Below, one piece after another: positions 46,197-55,158 of a DNA stretch of 64,000 nucleotides (the first letter of the stretch is position 1; each line of letters opens with the position of its first letter). The notes below the pieces were generated by a model, which saw only the letters and a list, made by a program, of their open reading frames with translations, had not been told where the DNA came from and did no database searches. The stretch is taken from positions 62,001 to 126,000 of the forward strand of contig JAFQCI010000023.1 in the NCBI GenBank assembly GCA_017416505.1, read 5' to 3'. The translations under genes were made by a program, and so were the position numbers. Source of the DNA: Lachnospiraceae bacterium (GTDB lineage: Bacteria > Bacillota_A > Clostridia > Lachnospirales > Lachnospiraceae).

Positions 46197-47042
46197 TTAT
46201 ACTTCCTTCATATATTCTGCCAAAGCTTTTTCCCAGTCTAAGACATTATAATCATCCTGTGTCAGTTTTAGCATATAGTTTTCCAATACAGAATATGCTG
46301 GTCTTTTGGCTGCTGCCGCAAATTCCTCAGAAGAAATTCGTTCTACGATTGTATTTTTTCCTGCCATCTTAAAAATTTTCTCTGCAAAATCAGCCCAGCT
46401 ACAAATTCCTTCACAAGTTCCATGGAACAAACCATAATTATCGGTCCAAACCAAAGAATCTATGATATCAGCCAAAACCTTGGTACTGGTAGGAGAACCT
46501 ACCTGGTCATTTACAACCCTGACTTTCTCATTGGTTTCTGCTAATCTTAACATTGTTTTAACGAAATTCTTTCCATCTCCATATAACCATGCAGTACGAA
46601 TAATAAAATGTTTCTGGCTAAACTCTTTTACAAAATTTTCTCCTGCTAATTTCGTTTTTCCATACACTCCTTGAGGATTTGGAGCATCAAATTCAAGATA
46701 TGGTGTTTTTGCATCTCCGGCAAACACATAATCCGTAGATACATGCACCATCTTCGCACCCACTTCCTTGGCAGCAATACTTAAATTTCTAGGTCCTAAA
46801 GCATTGATTTTATAAGCATTGTCTACATCAGTTTCACAGGCATCCACAGCAGTATGGGCAGCGCAGTTAATAATGGCATATGGCTTTACCTCTTTTATTA
46901 ATTTCATGGTATCCTCAATGCTGGTGATATTAAGCTCCGCAACATCTGTATTTACTAATTCAATGTCTGCTGTATGCTCGTATTTTTTATTTATGGCACG
47001 TCCTAACTGTCCATTACATCCGGTTACTAATATTTTCTTCAT
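46197..47042 (-). CDS. rfbD: dTDP-4-dehydrorhamnose reductase
   Basis: Final, NAD(P)H-dependent step of dTDP-L-rhamnose synthesis. The preferred start ATG 47042 has AAAGGTG seven bases upstream and gives 281 residues. The N-terminus is KKILVTGCNGQLGRAI, later STDYVFAGD and the catalytic YGKTKLAGE. The C-terminus RPAYSVLENYML is the RPxxSxL motif of RmlD. All four rml enzymes are present in the order D, B, A, C. A 13-base motif shared with the queA leader lies 32 bases upstream. Confidence 0.96.
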   Translation of the reverse strand: MKKILVTGCNGQLGRAINKKYEHTADIELVNTDVAELNITSIEDTMKLIKEVKPYAIINCAAHTAVDACETDVDNAYKINALGPRNLSIAAKEVGAKMVHVSTDYVFAGDAKTPYLEFDAPNPQGVYGKTKLAGENFVKEFSQKHFIIRTAWLYGDGKNFVKTMLRLAETNEKVRVVNDQVGSPTSTKVLADIIDSLVWTDNYGLFHGTCEGICSWADFAEKIFKMAGKNTIVERISSEEFAAAAKRPAYSVLENYMLKLTQDDYNVLDWEKALAEYMKEV

Positions 47043-47104
47043 AATTTTGCACCTTTCTTTTTCATTTATCCTTAATGATTCATGACCTATCTTTGTCAAT
47101 GAAC

Positions 47105-47923
47105 TTATACTTTATTAGAATTTTCACTGTTCGCGTAAATTTTTTGTAAAAATCTCGCAATAGGCTTTGGCCAGAATTTACAAAACATCACATAATCTTC
47201 TTTTGTTCTTACACTATCACCAATGGCTGCAGAAGTTTCAGATTCTTCATGTATTCTATGACAGGTAAGTGCTTTTGTACTGTATAAAAACTCACCTTTC
47301 AATTTCGAAATCTTTTCCCATGCCTCCCAATCCAAAGAAGCCCTCATTCCTACCTGAAATACTGGATTTGGAAGATTATCCTTTACAAACAAGACAGAAG
47401 GACAAAGTATCGGACATCCAAAGGACAACACTCTTCTTCGAATCCATCTGCTTTTTTGAAAGATTTTAGGAATTAATGGTATTAACATACATCTTTTAAT
47501 CTTTAATAAGGTATTCGAAACGACTTCTTTTTTATTTCTGATTTCATTATAATTTGTAAAATAAATCAAAGGATGTTTTGCATGGTTGATTCTATCAAGC
47601 CCTTCTTTTAAATAATCCGGCTTATAGATATCATCCTGATGAGCAATGGTAATCAAAGGAGTCTTCGCTTTTTCATAACCAAAGTTCCAATCTCCTGCAA
47701 TATTACTTTTTTCATTTCGAATAAATAATTCTATCTTATATTTTTTTGCCACTTCTTTAATAAAATCATTTTCTGTAGATGTTACCATAATCAAATGACT
47801 TTTAATAGATTGCCGCTTTAAAGATAAAATACATTCTTCCAAATAAGCACTCTCTTTATATGCACAAATGACAAAAGTATGGTCTTTTCCTTTATACTTT
47901 CTACTTTTTGCTTTTTTTCTCAC
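47105..47923 (-). CDS. GT2 glycosyltransferase
   Basis: About 272 residues of the GT-A fold: FVICAYKESAYLEECILSL at the N-terminus, then TSTENDF and AHQDDIYKPDYLKE, the acidic metal site typical of GT2 enzymes. It overlaps the end of the previous gene. GTG 47923 is preferred because GGGGTGG lies five bases upstream; GTG 47932 is the longer option. The sugar and acceptor are unknown. One of four GT2 enzymes that, with the initiating transferase, could build a repeat unit of about five sugars. Confidence 0.85.
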   Translation of the reverse strand: MRKKAKSRKYKGKDHTFVICAYKESAYLEECILSLKRQSIKSHLIMVTSTENDFIKEVAKKYKIELFIRNEKSNIAGDWNFGYEKAKTPLITIAHQDDIYKPDYLKEGLDRINHAKHPLIYFTNYNEIRNKKEVVSNTLLKIKRCMLIPLIPKIFQKSRWIRRRVLSFGCPILCPSVLFVKDNLPNPVFQVGMRASLDWEAWEKISKLKGEFLYSTKALTCHRIHEESETSAAIGDSVRTKEDYVMFCKFWPKPIARFLQKIYANSENSNKV

Positions 47924-48680
47924 TTTTTCCACCCCATTTACAAAAATATTTCATCATTGAAGTTAAAAACCGTAAAATCCCTTTTATTGATTTTGTATTT
48001 TCTCTTCTCCACATATGAACTGCTTTCACCATAGGATAAAAGATTACATCAAACCCTAGATTTCTAACTTCTCTTGAAAGGTCCGCATCCTCAAAATACA
48101 TATAATATCTCTTGTCAAATCCACCTAACTGCTTCATGATTTTGGTACGAATCACAAAGAAACAACCAGTACAAAATTCAACTTTCGTAGGTCCCTCTAA
48201 CTTTTCATCCTGCCTTGTATATATCCTGCGATAATGACGAAAGGGCTTAAACTTACTTAAAATAACATAAGAAAACTTAGGATTGCGTTTTGGTAAATAC
48301 TGCTCACTACCATCCTCATTTAAGATTTTAGGTGTAATCATAGCCACATTTTCATGTGCTTTTAAATAACGAACCAACTCTTCAATAGTATTTTCTTTTA
48401 AAATAATATCTGGGTTAATCACAACATGAAATTCCGAATCCAATCGCTCTAATACTTTATTATGCCCATCTCCGAAACCGCCATTTCGTTTATTTTCTAT
48501 TAAAACCACTTCCGGAAATTTTTCCTTAATGATTTCAACCGTTCTATCCTTGGAATCATTGTCTGAAACATACAAGGTAAAATCTATATCCTTTGTATAC
48601 TGCAATATGGAAGAAATACACTCTTCTATCATTTCTTCTTCGTTATAGGTAACGATACACCCACTTACTTTGGTGCCCAT
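47901..48680 (-). CDS. GT2 glycosyltransferase
   Basis: 259 residues beginning KVSGCIVTYNEEEMIEECI, with VSDNDSKDRTVEII, a VINPDIIL metal loop and EDADLSREVRNLGF, the second acidic site. This combination resembles rhamnosyltransferase-type GT2 enzymes like the one ending the cluster. The start follows GGAGGCGAATTT. It has a basic C-terminal tail (GGKSEKKSKK) where the next gene begins in overlap. Confidence 0.87.
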   Translation of the reverse strand: MGTKVSGCIVTYNEEEMIEECISSILQYTKDIDFTLYVSDNDSKDRTVEIIKEKFPEVVLIENKRNGGFGDGHNKVLERLDSEFHVVINPDIILKENTIEELVRYLKAHENVAMITPKILNEDGSEQYLPKRNPKFSYVILSKFKPFRHYRRIYTRQDEKLEGPTKVEFCTGCFFVIRTKIMKQLGGFDKRYYMYFEDADLSREVRNLGFDVIFYPMVKAVHMWRRENTKSIKGILRFLTSMMKYFCKWGGKSEKKSKK

Positions 48681-48701
48681 AAATTCGCCTCCAACCTCTC
48701 T

Positions 48702-49637
48702 TTATCCCCAGACAAATCCCATAACGCATCGAATCCAACCATACTTAAATACTTTATATTTTAAATAAAAGTGCATCCGCTGTAATTTGCCCATTTTTTC
48801 GATTTTAGCATATTCTTCTAGTAGTTTTCTACTATTTTCATCCATTTTCTCATGGGAAAAACAATTTAAAATTTCTTTTACCTGTCTTGCAGAGGCAAAA
48901 AGGTCTTTTTGATACTGTTTCTTTCCCCTTTTCCACCTTCCCAGAAGATAAGAAAGACTCTTCGCATCCTTGGCACCCACACTATTATCTGCGTGTTGAC
49001 GATATAAAATCGGTGCTTCTTCTAAATAAACTATATTTCCAAAAAGAGATGCCAAAATTGCAGCATAGTGGTCGTGCATTAAGATATCTTCTACCTTTAC
49101 CTTTCTTTTCATAAGATTCAGCAAAGGCTTGTTCACCATCATAGTGCATCCTGTCACATTATTTTGAAGAATGAGTCTTCTTAACTTTCCATCCCCTTCT
49201 AAATTCATGTAATTCCGAAAGGAGGTAGACAAAATTTCTTTCTTCTCATTGATGATTTTTAAATCTGTGCATACCAAAAGCGGACAGGTACTGTTACCCT
49301 TTTCCTGTTTTTTCATGGCATCTATCGTAATTTGTACCTTATGTTCCTCCCAAATATCATCCTGGTCGCAAAACATAATATAATCTCCAGTGGCATCTTC
49401 CAGCAATTTAAAAAAATTACACTTCGCACTGCCCGTTGGAGCCGAATTTTCCTTTACAAAAATTTTTTCCGGATATTGCTGCTGATATTCCGTTAATATC
49501 TTAAAGGTAGCATCCTTAGAGCCATCATCTCTTATCCTGATACAAAAATCTTCTTCACATTTTTGCACTAACAAAGAATTCAATAACTCCTTTATAAATT
49601 TTTCGCCATTATATGTTGCCAACAAAATATCAATCAT
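48702..49637 (-). CDS. GT2 glycosyltransferase
   Basis: 311 residues with the N-terminal IDILLATYNGEKFIKELL, the RDDGSKDATF donor site and the MFCDQDDIW metal loop, typical of GT2 enzymes of the rhamnosyl/galactosyl RfbN-like kind. Hydrophobic residues at the C-terminus suggest peripheral membrane contact. It is 13 bases downstream of the initiating sugar transferase, a usual place for the enzyme adding the second sugar (inference). Confidence 0.87.
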   Translation of the reverse strand: MIDILLATYNGEKFIKELLNSLLVQKCEEDFCIRIRDDGSKDATFKILTEYQQQYPEKIFVKENSAPTGSAKCNFFKLLEDATGDYIMFCDQDDIWEEHKVQITIDAMKKQEKGNSTCPLLVCTDLKIINEKKEILSTSFRNYMNLEGDGKLRRLILQNNVTGCTMMVNKPLLNLMKRKVKVEDILMHDHYAAILASLFGNIVYLEEAPILYRQHADNSVGAKDAKSLSYLLGRWKRGKKQYQKDLFASARQVKEILNCFSHEKMDENSRKLLEEYAKIEKMGKLQRMHFYLKYKVFKYGWIRCVMGFVWG

Positions 49638-49650
49638 TTTGTCCTAAGCC

Positions 49651-51081
49651 TCATCTTTCAATTTCATCTCTATCTTCTCTTGGATTTCTATATTTTAAAT
49701 TATTATTCTGTTCCAATTCTTTAAAACCTTCTGTACTATCCTTTTTCAAGAACACAATCACTGTCTGAAACAGCAATTTTATATCAAGCCACAGACTGTA
49801 ATTTTCAATGTACATCAAATCTAATATCAATTTATCTTTCGGACTGGTATTATATTTTCCAGCAATCTGAGCATAACCCGTTAGTCCTGCCTTTACTCTT
49901 AAACGGTACTCAAATTCCGGTAATTCCTCGGTATAATGAAAGATATTTTCTAACATTTCCGGTCTTGGACCAACCAGACTCATATCTCCTTTTAACACAT
50001 TCCATAATTGAGGAAGCTCATCAATTCGATATTTGCGAAAAAAACGTCCCACCTTGGTAATACGGTCATCCCCTTCCGTAGAAGAATAGTTTTCCACATT
50101 CTCCTTCATAGTACGGAATTTATACAAGGAAAAAACTTTTCCATGTTTGGTGGCACGATTTTGAATAAAAAATACCTTTCCACCATCATTGCATTTAATT
50201 AAAATCGCACAAATTAATAATAATGGAGATACCAATATCAAACCAACTGCCGAACATAATACATCCATCATACGTTTTATAATACGTTTTTCAACAGACA
50301 ATCCTTTAAATTCAGCCCCAATCAAGGAAACATCATCAAAAATAAAATGATTTGCATTAATTTCCACCACATCGCCTATTTGTGGATTAAAATAAACATT
50401 TTTTTGATATTCATAACAAAATTCCACGATTTTGGTTCTTTCTTCAATTGGAATATCGTATATAAATACAGTATCGCATCGAAGAATCTTGTCCATTAAC
50501 ATATGGTCCTCATAATCCAAAACAAACTTCACTTTAAACTGTTTCTTATACTTTCCGATTCCCTTCATTACATTGTTTACACCTTCCTGAGAAGAGGTAA
50601 CAATAATGCACTTTTCCGGTGGATTAATCTTAAAATAAATATAATTTCCTCCATAAGTAAAAGCCACAATAATGAAAATCTGAACCACAATAACCAGTAC
50701 TAATATTTCCAAAAACTCAAAACGCAAATGAGAGTTGTTTGCATTATTAACATTCATAATCATTAACTGAACATAGGTTACGATATCTGTCATTCCTGTT
50801 GCCAAGGAAATGGAATAAATGATGGGTTTACTTTTTCTCTTTCCTATATCGTAACCACCATAAATCGAAAGAAATGCAAGTCCCACAACCACAAAAGTAG
50901 ACATGGTAATCGCCATGGTTCTTGACATCGTAAGAATTTGCCAGTTATCAATGGAAAAAAGTCCAAAAAAGGTAAAAAACAAACTCACGTACATCAAAAT
51001 TTTAAGGGTCATAATGACTGTCATCTCTATTTTTTTAAATCTTTTTCGAATTTTAACATACTCTTTTCTCTTACTAACCAA
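49651..51081 (-). CDS. Polyprenyl-phosphate sugar-1-phosphate transferase (initiating enzyme)
   Basis: Starts glycan assembly by moving a sugar 1-phosphate from a nucleotide-sugar to undecaprenyl phosphate. 476 residues: about five membrane helices, then a central cytosolic CoA-binding-like domain (about 150-255). The C-terminal Bac_transf domain (about 265-460) has KRMMDVLCSAVGLILVSPLL, the FRTMKENVE segment, KYRIDELPQLWNVLKGDMS and VGPRPEM. Its layout matches WbaP/CpsE proteins. The start is TTG 51081 (AGAGG nine bases before); no in-frame ATG fits. It follows the GtrA gene by 12 bases. Confidence 0.93.
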   Translation of the reverse strand: MVSKRKEYVKIRKRFKKIEMTVIMTLKILMYVSLFFTFFGLFSIDNWQILTMSRTMAITMSTFVVVGLAFLSIYGGYDIGKRKSKPIIYSISLATGMTDIVTYVQLMIMNVNNANNSHLRFEFLEILVLVIVVQIFIIVAFTYGGNYIYFKINPPEKCIIVTSSQEGVNNVMKGIGKYKKQFKVKFVLDYEDHMLMDKILRCDTVFIYDIPIEERTKIVEFCYEYQKNVYFNPQIGDVVEINANHFIFDDVSLIGAEFKGLSVEKRIIKRMMDVLCSAVGLILVSPLLLICAILIKCNDGGKVFFIQNRATKHGKVFSLYKFRTMKENVENYSSTEGDDRITKVGRFFRKYRIDELPQLWNVLKGDMSLVGPRPEMLENIFHYTEELPEFEYRLRVKAGLTGYAQIAGKYNTSPKDKLILDLMYIENYSLWLDIKLLFQTVIVFLKKDSTEGFKELEQNNNLKYRNPREDRDEIER

Positions 51082-51093
51082 TTTCCATTACCT

Positions 51094-51525
51094 CTAATTT
51101 CTTTCCTGCACACTTTGTTTTCGAAATACGACCCATTTCCCAAAACAATAATTCGTGATAATCACCAATCCCTGTGTTATAACCTTTCCCACATATGGGT
51201 ATATGTGCATTACTTCAACTGTAAGCCATACAAAAAATAGTTCCAAAGCCATAGAAACCAGTCTGGTAGCAATAAAACTAAAAAATTCCACGATAACCTG
51301 TTTTTTGTTATCCTTGTGATTTCGGAATACAATAAACTTATTTGCAAAATAGGCAAACAAAATTGCACCCGAAATGGAAATTACATTGGATATCATAAAA
51401 GAGAGTGCCAAAACTTTATCACATAAAAAACAAAGAACAAAATTCACACCTGTCGTCATCGCACCTATTACAAGGTAACGTACTGTTTCCATATCAAACA
51501 TTTTTTTCATCCGGTTCATTAACAT
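51094..51525 (-). CDS. GtrA-like membrane protein
   Basis: 143 residues with four predicted membrane helices and the GtrA pattern VRYLVIGAMTTGVNFVLCF and FAYFANKFIVF. GtrA-family proteins are thought to flip or assist polyprenyl-phosphate-linked sugars made by GtrB-like enzymes. The gene directly upstream is such an enzyme, so the pair may supply a side-branch sugar added outside the membrane (inference). Confidence 0.88.
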   Translation of the reverse strand: MLMNRMKKMFDMETVRYLVIGAMTTGVNFVLCFLCDKVLALSFMISNVISISGAILFAYFANKFIVFRNHKDNKKQVIVEFFSFIATRLVSMALELFFVWLTVEVMHIYPYVGKVITQGLVIITNYCFGKWVVFRKQSVQERN

Positions 51526-51535
51526 ACTCTTATAC

Positions 51536-52501
51536 CTATGACATTTTTCCTTCGTCTTCCTTGTAACTTAATTTCTCTCTGGCAATAAAAATCGGTCTTT
51601 TCTTCGTTTCAACGTAAGTTCTCGCAAGATATTCTCCCATAATTCCGATAGCAAATAACTCCAAACCACCCAGTAACAAAATCAGGCCTACAATCGTAGC
51701 ATATCCCGGTATTTCCACACCATGTAACAAGCGTTTCAAAACCACTACAATCAGATAAATCAAGGAACAGAAAGAACATCCCATTCCCATAACCGTGGAA
51801 AATCTAAGGGGCATGGTAGAAAAAGAAATTATTCCTCCTACTCCATAATGAAACAACTTGGAAAAGGACCATTTTGTCTTTCCATTGGCTCTTTTTTCTA
51901 CCTCATAAGGCATATAATAGGTTTCAAAACCAATCCAGGAAAAAATCCCTTTGGAAAATCTAAAATACTCCTTCATGTCAATTATGGCATCTGCCATATT
52001 TCTTCGAAAAGTTCGAAAATCACTGGCATCCTGCACAAAGGTGATTTTCGTCATTTTATTTATGACACGATAGAACATTTTCTTAAAAAAACGTAATATC
52101 ACAGATTCTTTTCTTCTTTTTTGAAAGGCTGCTACACAGTCATATTCCTCATTTTCCTCTAAAAAGTTCACCATATCCAGCACATATTTCGGTCTTTGCT
52201 GTAAATCTGCATCCATAATGGAAATAAACTCACCCTTTGCTTCCAAAAGACCTGCATAAATGGCTGCTTCTTTTCCAAAATTCCTGGAAAAATCAATGAT
52301 CTTGGTATAATCTTTTTTTTCATGAATTTTCTTAAGTTCTTTTCTTGTATTGTCCCTGCTTCCATCATTCACGAATATCATTTCATACCTTCCATGAAAC
52401 TGTCCCAAATCTTTTTTTATCAAATCATATAATGGGGCAATATTCTTTTCTTCGTTATAACATGGGATAATCAAGGACAATTTTATATCATTGCTATTCA
52501 T
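51536..52501 (-). CDS. GtrB/DPM1-like polyprenyl-phosphate glycosyltransferase
   Basis: 321 residues. The N-terminal GT2 domain has SLIIPCYNEEKNIAPL, VNDGSRDNT and the SIMDADLQQRP metal loop, the DADLQ signature of polyprenyl-phosphate mannose/glucose synthases. FSRNFGKEAAIYAGL is also diagnostic. Two membrane helices lie at about 230-300. It would load a sugar on the lipid carrier, with GtrA next door for flipping. It starts 9 bases after apt. Confidence 0.93.
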   Translation of the reverse strand: MNSNDIKLSLIIPCYNEEKNIAPLYDLIKKDLGQFHGRYEMIFVNDGSRDNTRKELKKIHEKKDYTKIIDFSRNFGKEAAIYAGLLEAKGEFISIMDADLQQRPKYVLDMVNFLEENEEYDCVAAFQKRRKESVILRFFKKMFYRVINKMTKITFVQDASDFRTFRRNMADAIIDMKEYFRFSKGIFSWIGFETYYMPYEVEKRANGKTKWSFSKLFHYGVGGIISFSTMPLRFSTVMGMGCSFCSLIYLIVVVLKRLLHGVEIPGYATIVGLILLLGGLELFAIGIMGEYLARTYVETKKRPIFIAREKLSYKEDEGKMS

Positions 52502-52510
52502 AATGATTTT

Positions 52511-53035
52511 TTACTTTCCTTCATAACAAATTACAGAAGCAACATCGTATTTTTTTAATTTTTCTCTACCCTTTAACCCTGCTAATTCCATTAAAAAGAT
52601 AATTTTAACTACTTCTCCGCCTAATTCCTCTACCAGCTTTGCAGTCGCCTCAATAGTTCCTCCTGTAGCAATCAAATCATCTACAATGACTACTTTTTGT
52701 CCTGGTAAAATCGCATCTTTATGAATCTCAATTTCCGCACTTCCATACTCTAAATCATACTTTGCACTTACAGTTTCTCTTGGAAGTTTTCCCTTCTTGC
52801 GGACAGGCACAAACCCCTTCTTTAAGTTATATGCGATTGGCATACCAAAAATAAAACCTCTGGATTCTGTTCCTAAAATAACATCACATTCGACTCCATC
52901 CAATAATGCCTGCATCTCATCGATTGCTAATTGTAAACCGTCTTTATCTTGTATTACAGAAGTAACATCCCGAAAGATAATTCCCTTTTCCGGAAAGTCA
53001 GGAATGCTTACTACATAATCTTCTAATTTTTTCAT
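52511..53035 (-). CDS. apt: Adenine phosphoribosyltransferase
   Basis: Salvages adenine to AMP using PRPP. 174 residues of standard length; IPDFPEKGIIFRDVT at the N-terminus and VVIVDDLIATGGTIEA, the PRPP loop, are characteristic. It is the first gene of the long surface-glycan transcript, with a good promoter 105 bases upstream; the link to glycan genes is probably positional only. An inverted repeat with a run of seven T on the opposite strand lies in its leader. Confidence 0.97.
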   Translation of the reverse strand: MKKLEDYVVSIPDFPEKGIIFRDVTSVIQDKDGLQLAIDEMQALLDGVECDVILGTESRGFIFGMPIAYNLKKGFVPVRKKGKLPRETVSAKYDLEYGSAEIEIHKDAILPGQKVVIVDDLIATGGTIEATAKLVEELGGEVVKIIFLMELAGLKGREKLKKYDVASVICYEGK

Positions 53036-53087
53036 CCTTGCACCAAGCCTTTCTCTTCAAGCATTTTCTTTTCACAAAGTATTTTCA

Positions 53088-53120
53088 TTACTGTTCGCAT
53101 CTGAACAGTAACGTTTTTTT
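53088..53120 (+). terminator. Terminator-like hairpin oriented against apt
   Basis: TTACTGTTC (53088-53096) and GAACAGTAA (53103-53111) form a perfect 9-bp stem followed on the plus strand by CG and seven T. No plus-strand gene precedes it, so it would end an antisense transcript over apt or is a dispersed repeat. Confidence 0.5.
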
Positions 53121-53139
53121 ACATACTTCCATAGAGTAT

Positions 53140-53168
53140 AGTATATCTCTTAATGCCAAAAAACACAA
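53140..53168 (-). promoter_or_regulatory. Promoter of apt and the surface-glycan operon
   Basis: Reverse strand TTGTGT (53168-53163), 17 bp, TATACT (53145-53140). Confidence 0.55.
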
Positions 53169-53222
53169 GTGAAACCTCAACGATTCACGACATAAGTTAA
53201 AAATCGCGTTACTATTCACCCA

Positions 53223-53249
53223 GTAACCCGACACTTGCTGTCAGGTTAC
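53223..53249 (-). terminator. Probable terminator of recJ
   Basis: GTAACCCGACA pairs with TGTCAGGTTAC (10 of 11), 25 bases after the recJ stop; a U-rich tract follows only about 20 bases later. Confidence 0.45.
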
Positions 53250-53273
53250 GTAATAGCATATTTCACATTCTGA

Positions 53274-55037
53274 CTACATAATTTCAAAATTATGAATCAC
53301 AATCTGAAGCGTTTTTCTCCCCCTGTAACTGTTAATAGAAGGATAGTATATTATCCTTAAACGAATCGCATTTTCTCTTCCCTCTAACATTTTATCAAGC
53401 TCATCCACCCCATATTTTTCTTCTATCTGATTTAACAATTCTTCCATGGTATTTTTAAAACAAATCCCCTCTATGACACTGGTGGAATCCGTAGCCAACT
53501 TTAATTTTAAAACATTTTTGTTCTCTCCTAATATCCTCGCCTCCATTACTCTTACATCACTTTCTGCAAAAACCGGTTTCTCATTGGCTTTCCCAAATGG
53601 CTCTAAAAGCTCCAACTCTTCTATGATATGCTCTGAAATATAATAAAACGGCATCTTAATATCGATATATACTTTTTTTGTAAGAGCCTCCTCCGATAAT
53701 CCTGACTTATCATTCAACGCCCGTCTGAAATTCTCAATATTGTTTTCCTGAAGAGAGAGTCCTGCTGCCATAGGATGCCCTCCGAATTTATCTAAATATT
53801 CCTTACATTCATTCAGTTTTTCAAACATGGAATACTCTTCGATAGAACGTCCGGAACCTTTCACCCCTTCTTTTGACTGTGTCAATACAATCACAGGCTT
53901 ATTATATTTTTCTCGGATTCTTCCTGCAATGATTCCTGCCAGACTTTCATGACATTCCTTCAAATAAATGACTAATACCTTATCCTCTTTTATGGATGTA
54001 GTTTCCACTAACTCAATTGCCTTTTCAACCCCTTGTTCTGTCAGCGACTTCCGTTCATCATTCAACATTTTTAAATGAGCAGCTATACTTGCTGCCTCCT
54101 TCTCCTCTTTTGCCAAAAGCAACGAAACCCCTTCTCCTGCGTGTTCCAGCCTTCCTGCTGCATTCAGACAAGGGCCAATGATAAATCCCAAATGATAAGC
54201 ATTCAACTCTGTTTCCTCATTAAAATTCTCTTTTATCAATGCCTGAATCCCCAAATTATTCGTTGAATTAAGTCGTTTTAACCCTTCTTTTGCAATGATT
54301 CTGTTCTCATCTGTTAAATCCACCACATCGCACACCGTAGCAATTGCCAAATACTCTAAATAAACATCATGTTCTAATCCTCTTTTTTCAAACAATGCCT
54401 GGATTAATTTATAAGCCACGGTGGCTCCGCAGATTTTTTCAAAAGGATAAGTACAATCAGCCTGTTTGGGATTTACAATAGCATCTGCCGGCGGAAGTTG
54501 TTCTATCTTCACTCCCTCCCTTAGTATAAATGGTACATCATGATGGTCTGTAATGATAACCGTAAGACCACTTTCCTTTGCAATAGCAACCTGTTTTATG
54601 GCAGCAATTCCATTGTCACAGGTAAGTATGGTATCAATCCCATCTTCTTTCGCTTTAACCACCATTCTTTCATTGATTCCATACCCATCATTGATTCGGT
54701 CTGGAATTTCATAATCTACATTGGCACCCATCTTTTTCAATCCGTCATAAAGAATGTAGTTTGAAATGATTCCATCCACATCATAATCGGAAATAATTCT
54801 GATTCTGCGATTATCTGTTATTTTTTCTTCTAAAATAGAAACCGCCTTTTCCATATCCTTCAATAAATATGGAGAATACATATTTTCTTTGGTTCCATAC
54901 AAATATTTCTCAATATCCTCTTCTAAAATAATATCCCTGTTCCGAATCAATCTAGCAATCAAAGGGTCTATATTAAATTTCTTTCCTATCTCGTTAAAAT
55001 CCGCTTTTTTTGTACGAAGCATCCATTTTTCTTTCAT
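53274..55037 (-). CDS. recJ: Single-stranded-DNA-specific exonuclease RecJ
   Basis: A 5'-3' ssDNA exonuclease for recombination and repair. 587 residues: DHH domain with SDYDVDG (about 85) and ITDHHD (about 160), the NPKQADCTYPF segment, then DHHA1 with GGHPMAAGLSL (about 420), and a C-terminal OB-like domain. All metal-binding motifs are intact. Often the recJ gene of Clostridia sits next to secDF and apt, the order seen here, which supports the identification. Confidence 0.95.
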   Translation of the reverse strand: MKEKWMLRTKKADFNEIGKKFNIDPLIARLIRNRDIILEEDIEKYLYGTKENMYSPYLLKDMEKAVSILEEKITDNRRIRIISDYDVDGIISNYILYDGLKKMGANVDYEIPDRINDGYGINERMVVKAKEDGIDTILTCDNGIAAIKQVAIAKESGLTVIITDHHDVPFILREGVKIEQLPPADAIVNPKQADCTYPFEKICGATVAYKLIQALFEKRGLEHDVYLEYLAIATVCDVVDLTDENRIIAKEGLKRLNSTNNLGIQALIKENFNEETELNAYHLGFIIGPCLNAAGRLEHAGEGVSLLLAKEEKEAASIAAHLKMLNDERKSLTEQGVEKAIELVETTSIKEDKVLVIYLKECHESLAGIIAGRIREKYNKPVIVLTQSKEGVKGSGRSIEEYSMFEKLNECKEYLDKFGGHPMAAGLSLQENNIENFRRALNDKSGLSEEALTKKVYIDIKMPFYYISEHIIEELELLEPFGKANEKPVFAESDVRVMEARILGENKNVLKLKLATDSTSVIEGICFKNTMEELLNQIEEKYGVDELDKMLEGRENAIRLRIIYYPSINSYRGRKTLQIVIHNFEIM

Positions 55038-55099
55038 TGTTTTCCCTCTGTTTTTTATAATTTCTTAATTTCGACAATTGTTTTCTTATAGATTACAAA

Positions 55100-55136
55100 A
55101 GAAAAACCATGAAGTCAACTACCCCATGGTTTTTCT
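55100..55136 (-). terminator. Terminator of scfA-scfB-secDF
   Basis: AGAAAAACCATG pairs with CATGGTTTTTCT (12 bp) just after secDF, with T-rich flanks on the reverse strand. Confidence 0.8.
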
Positions 55137-55158
55137 CTCAATTATCTATTAATATCGA

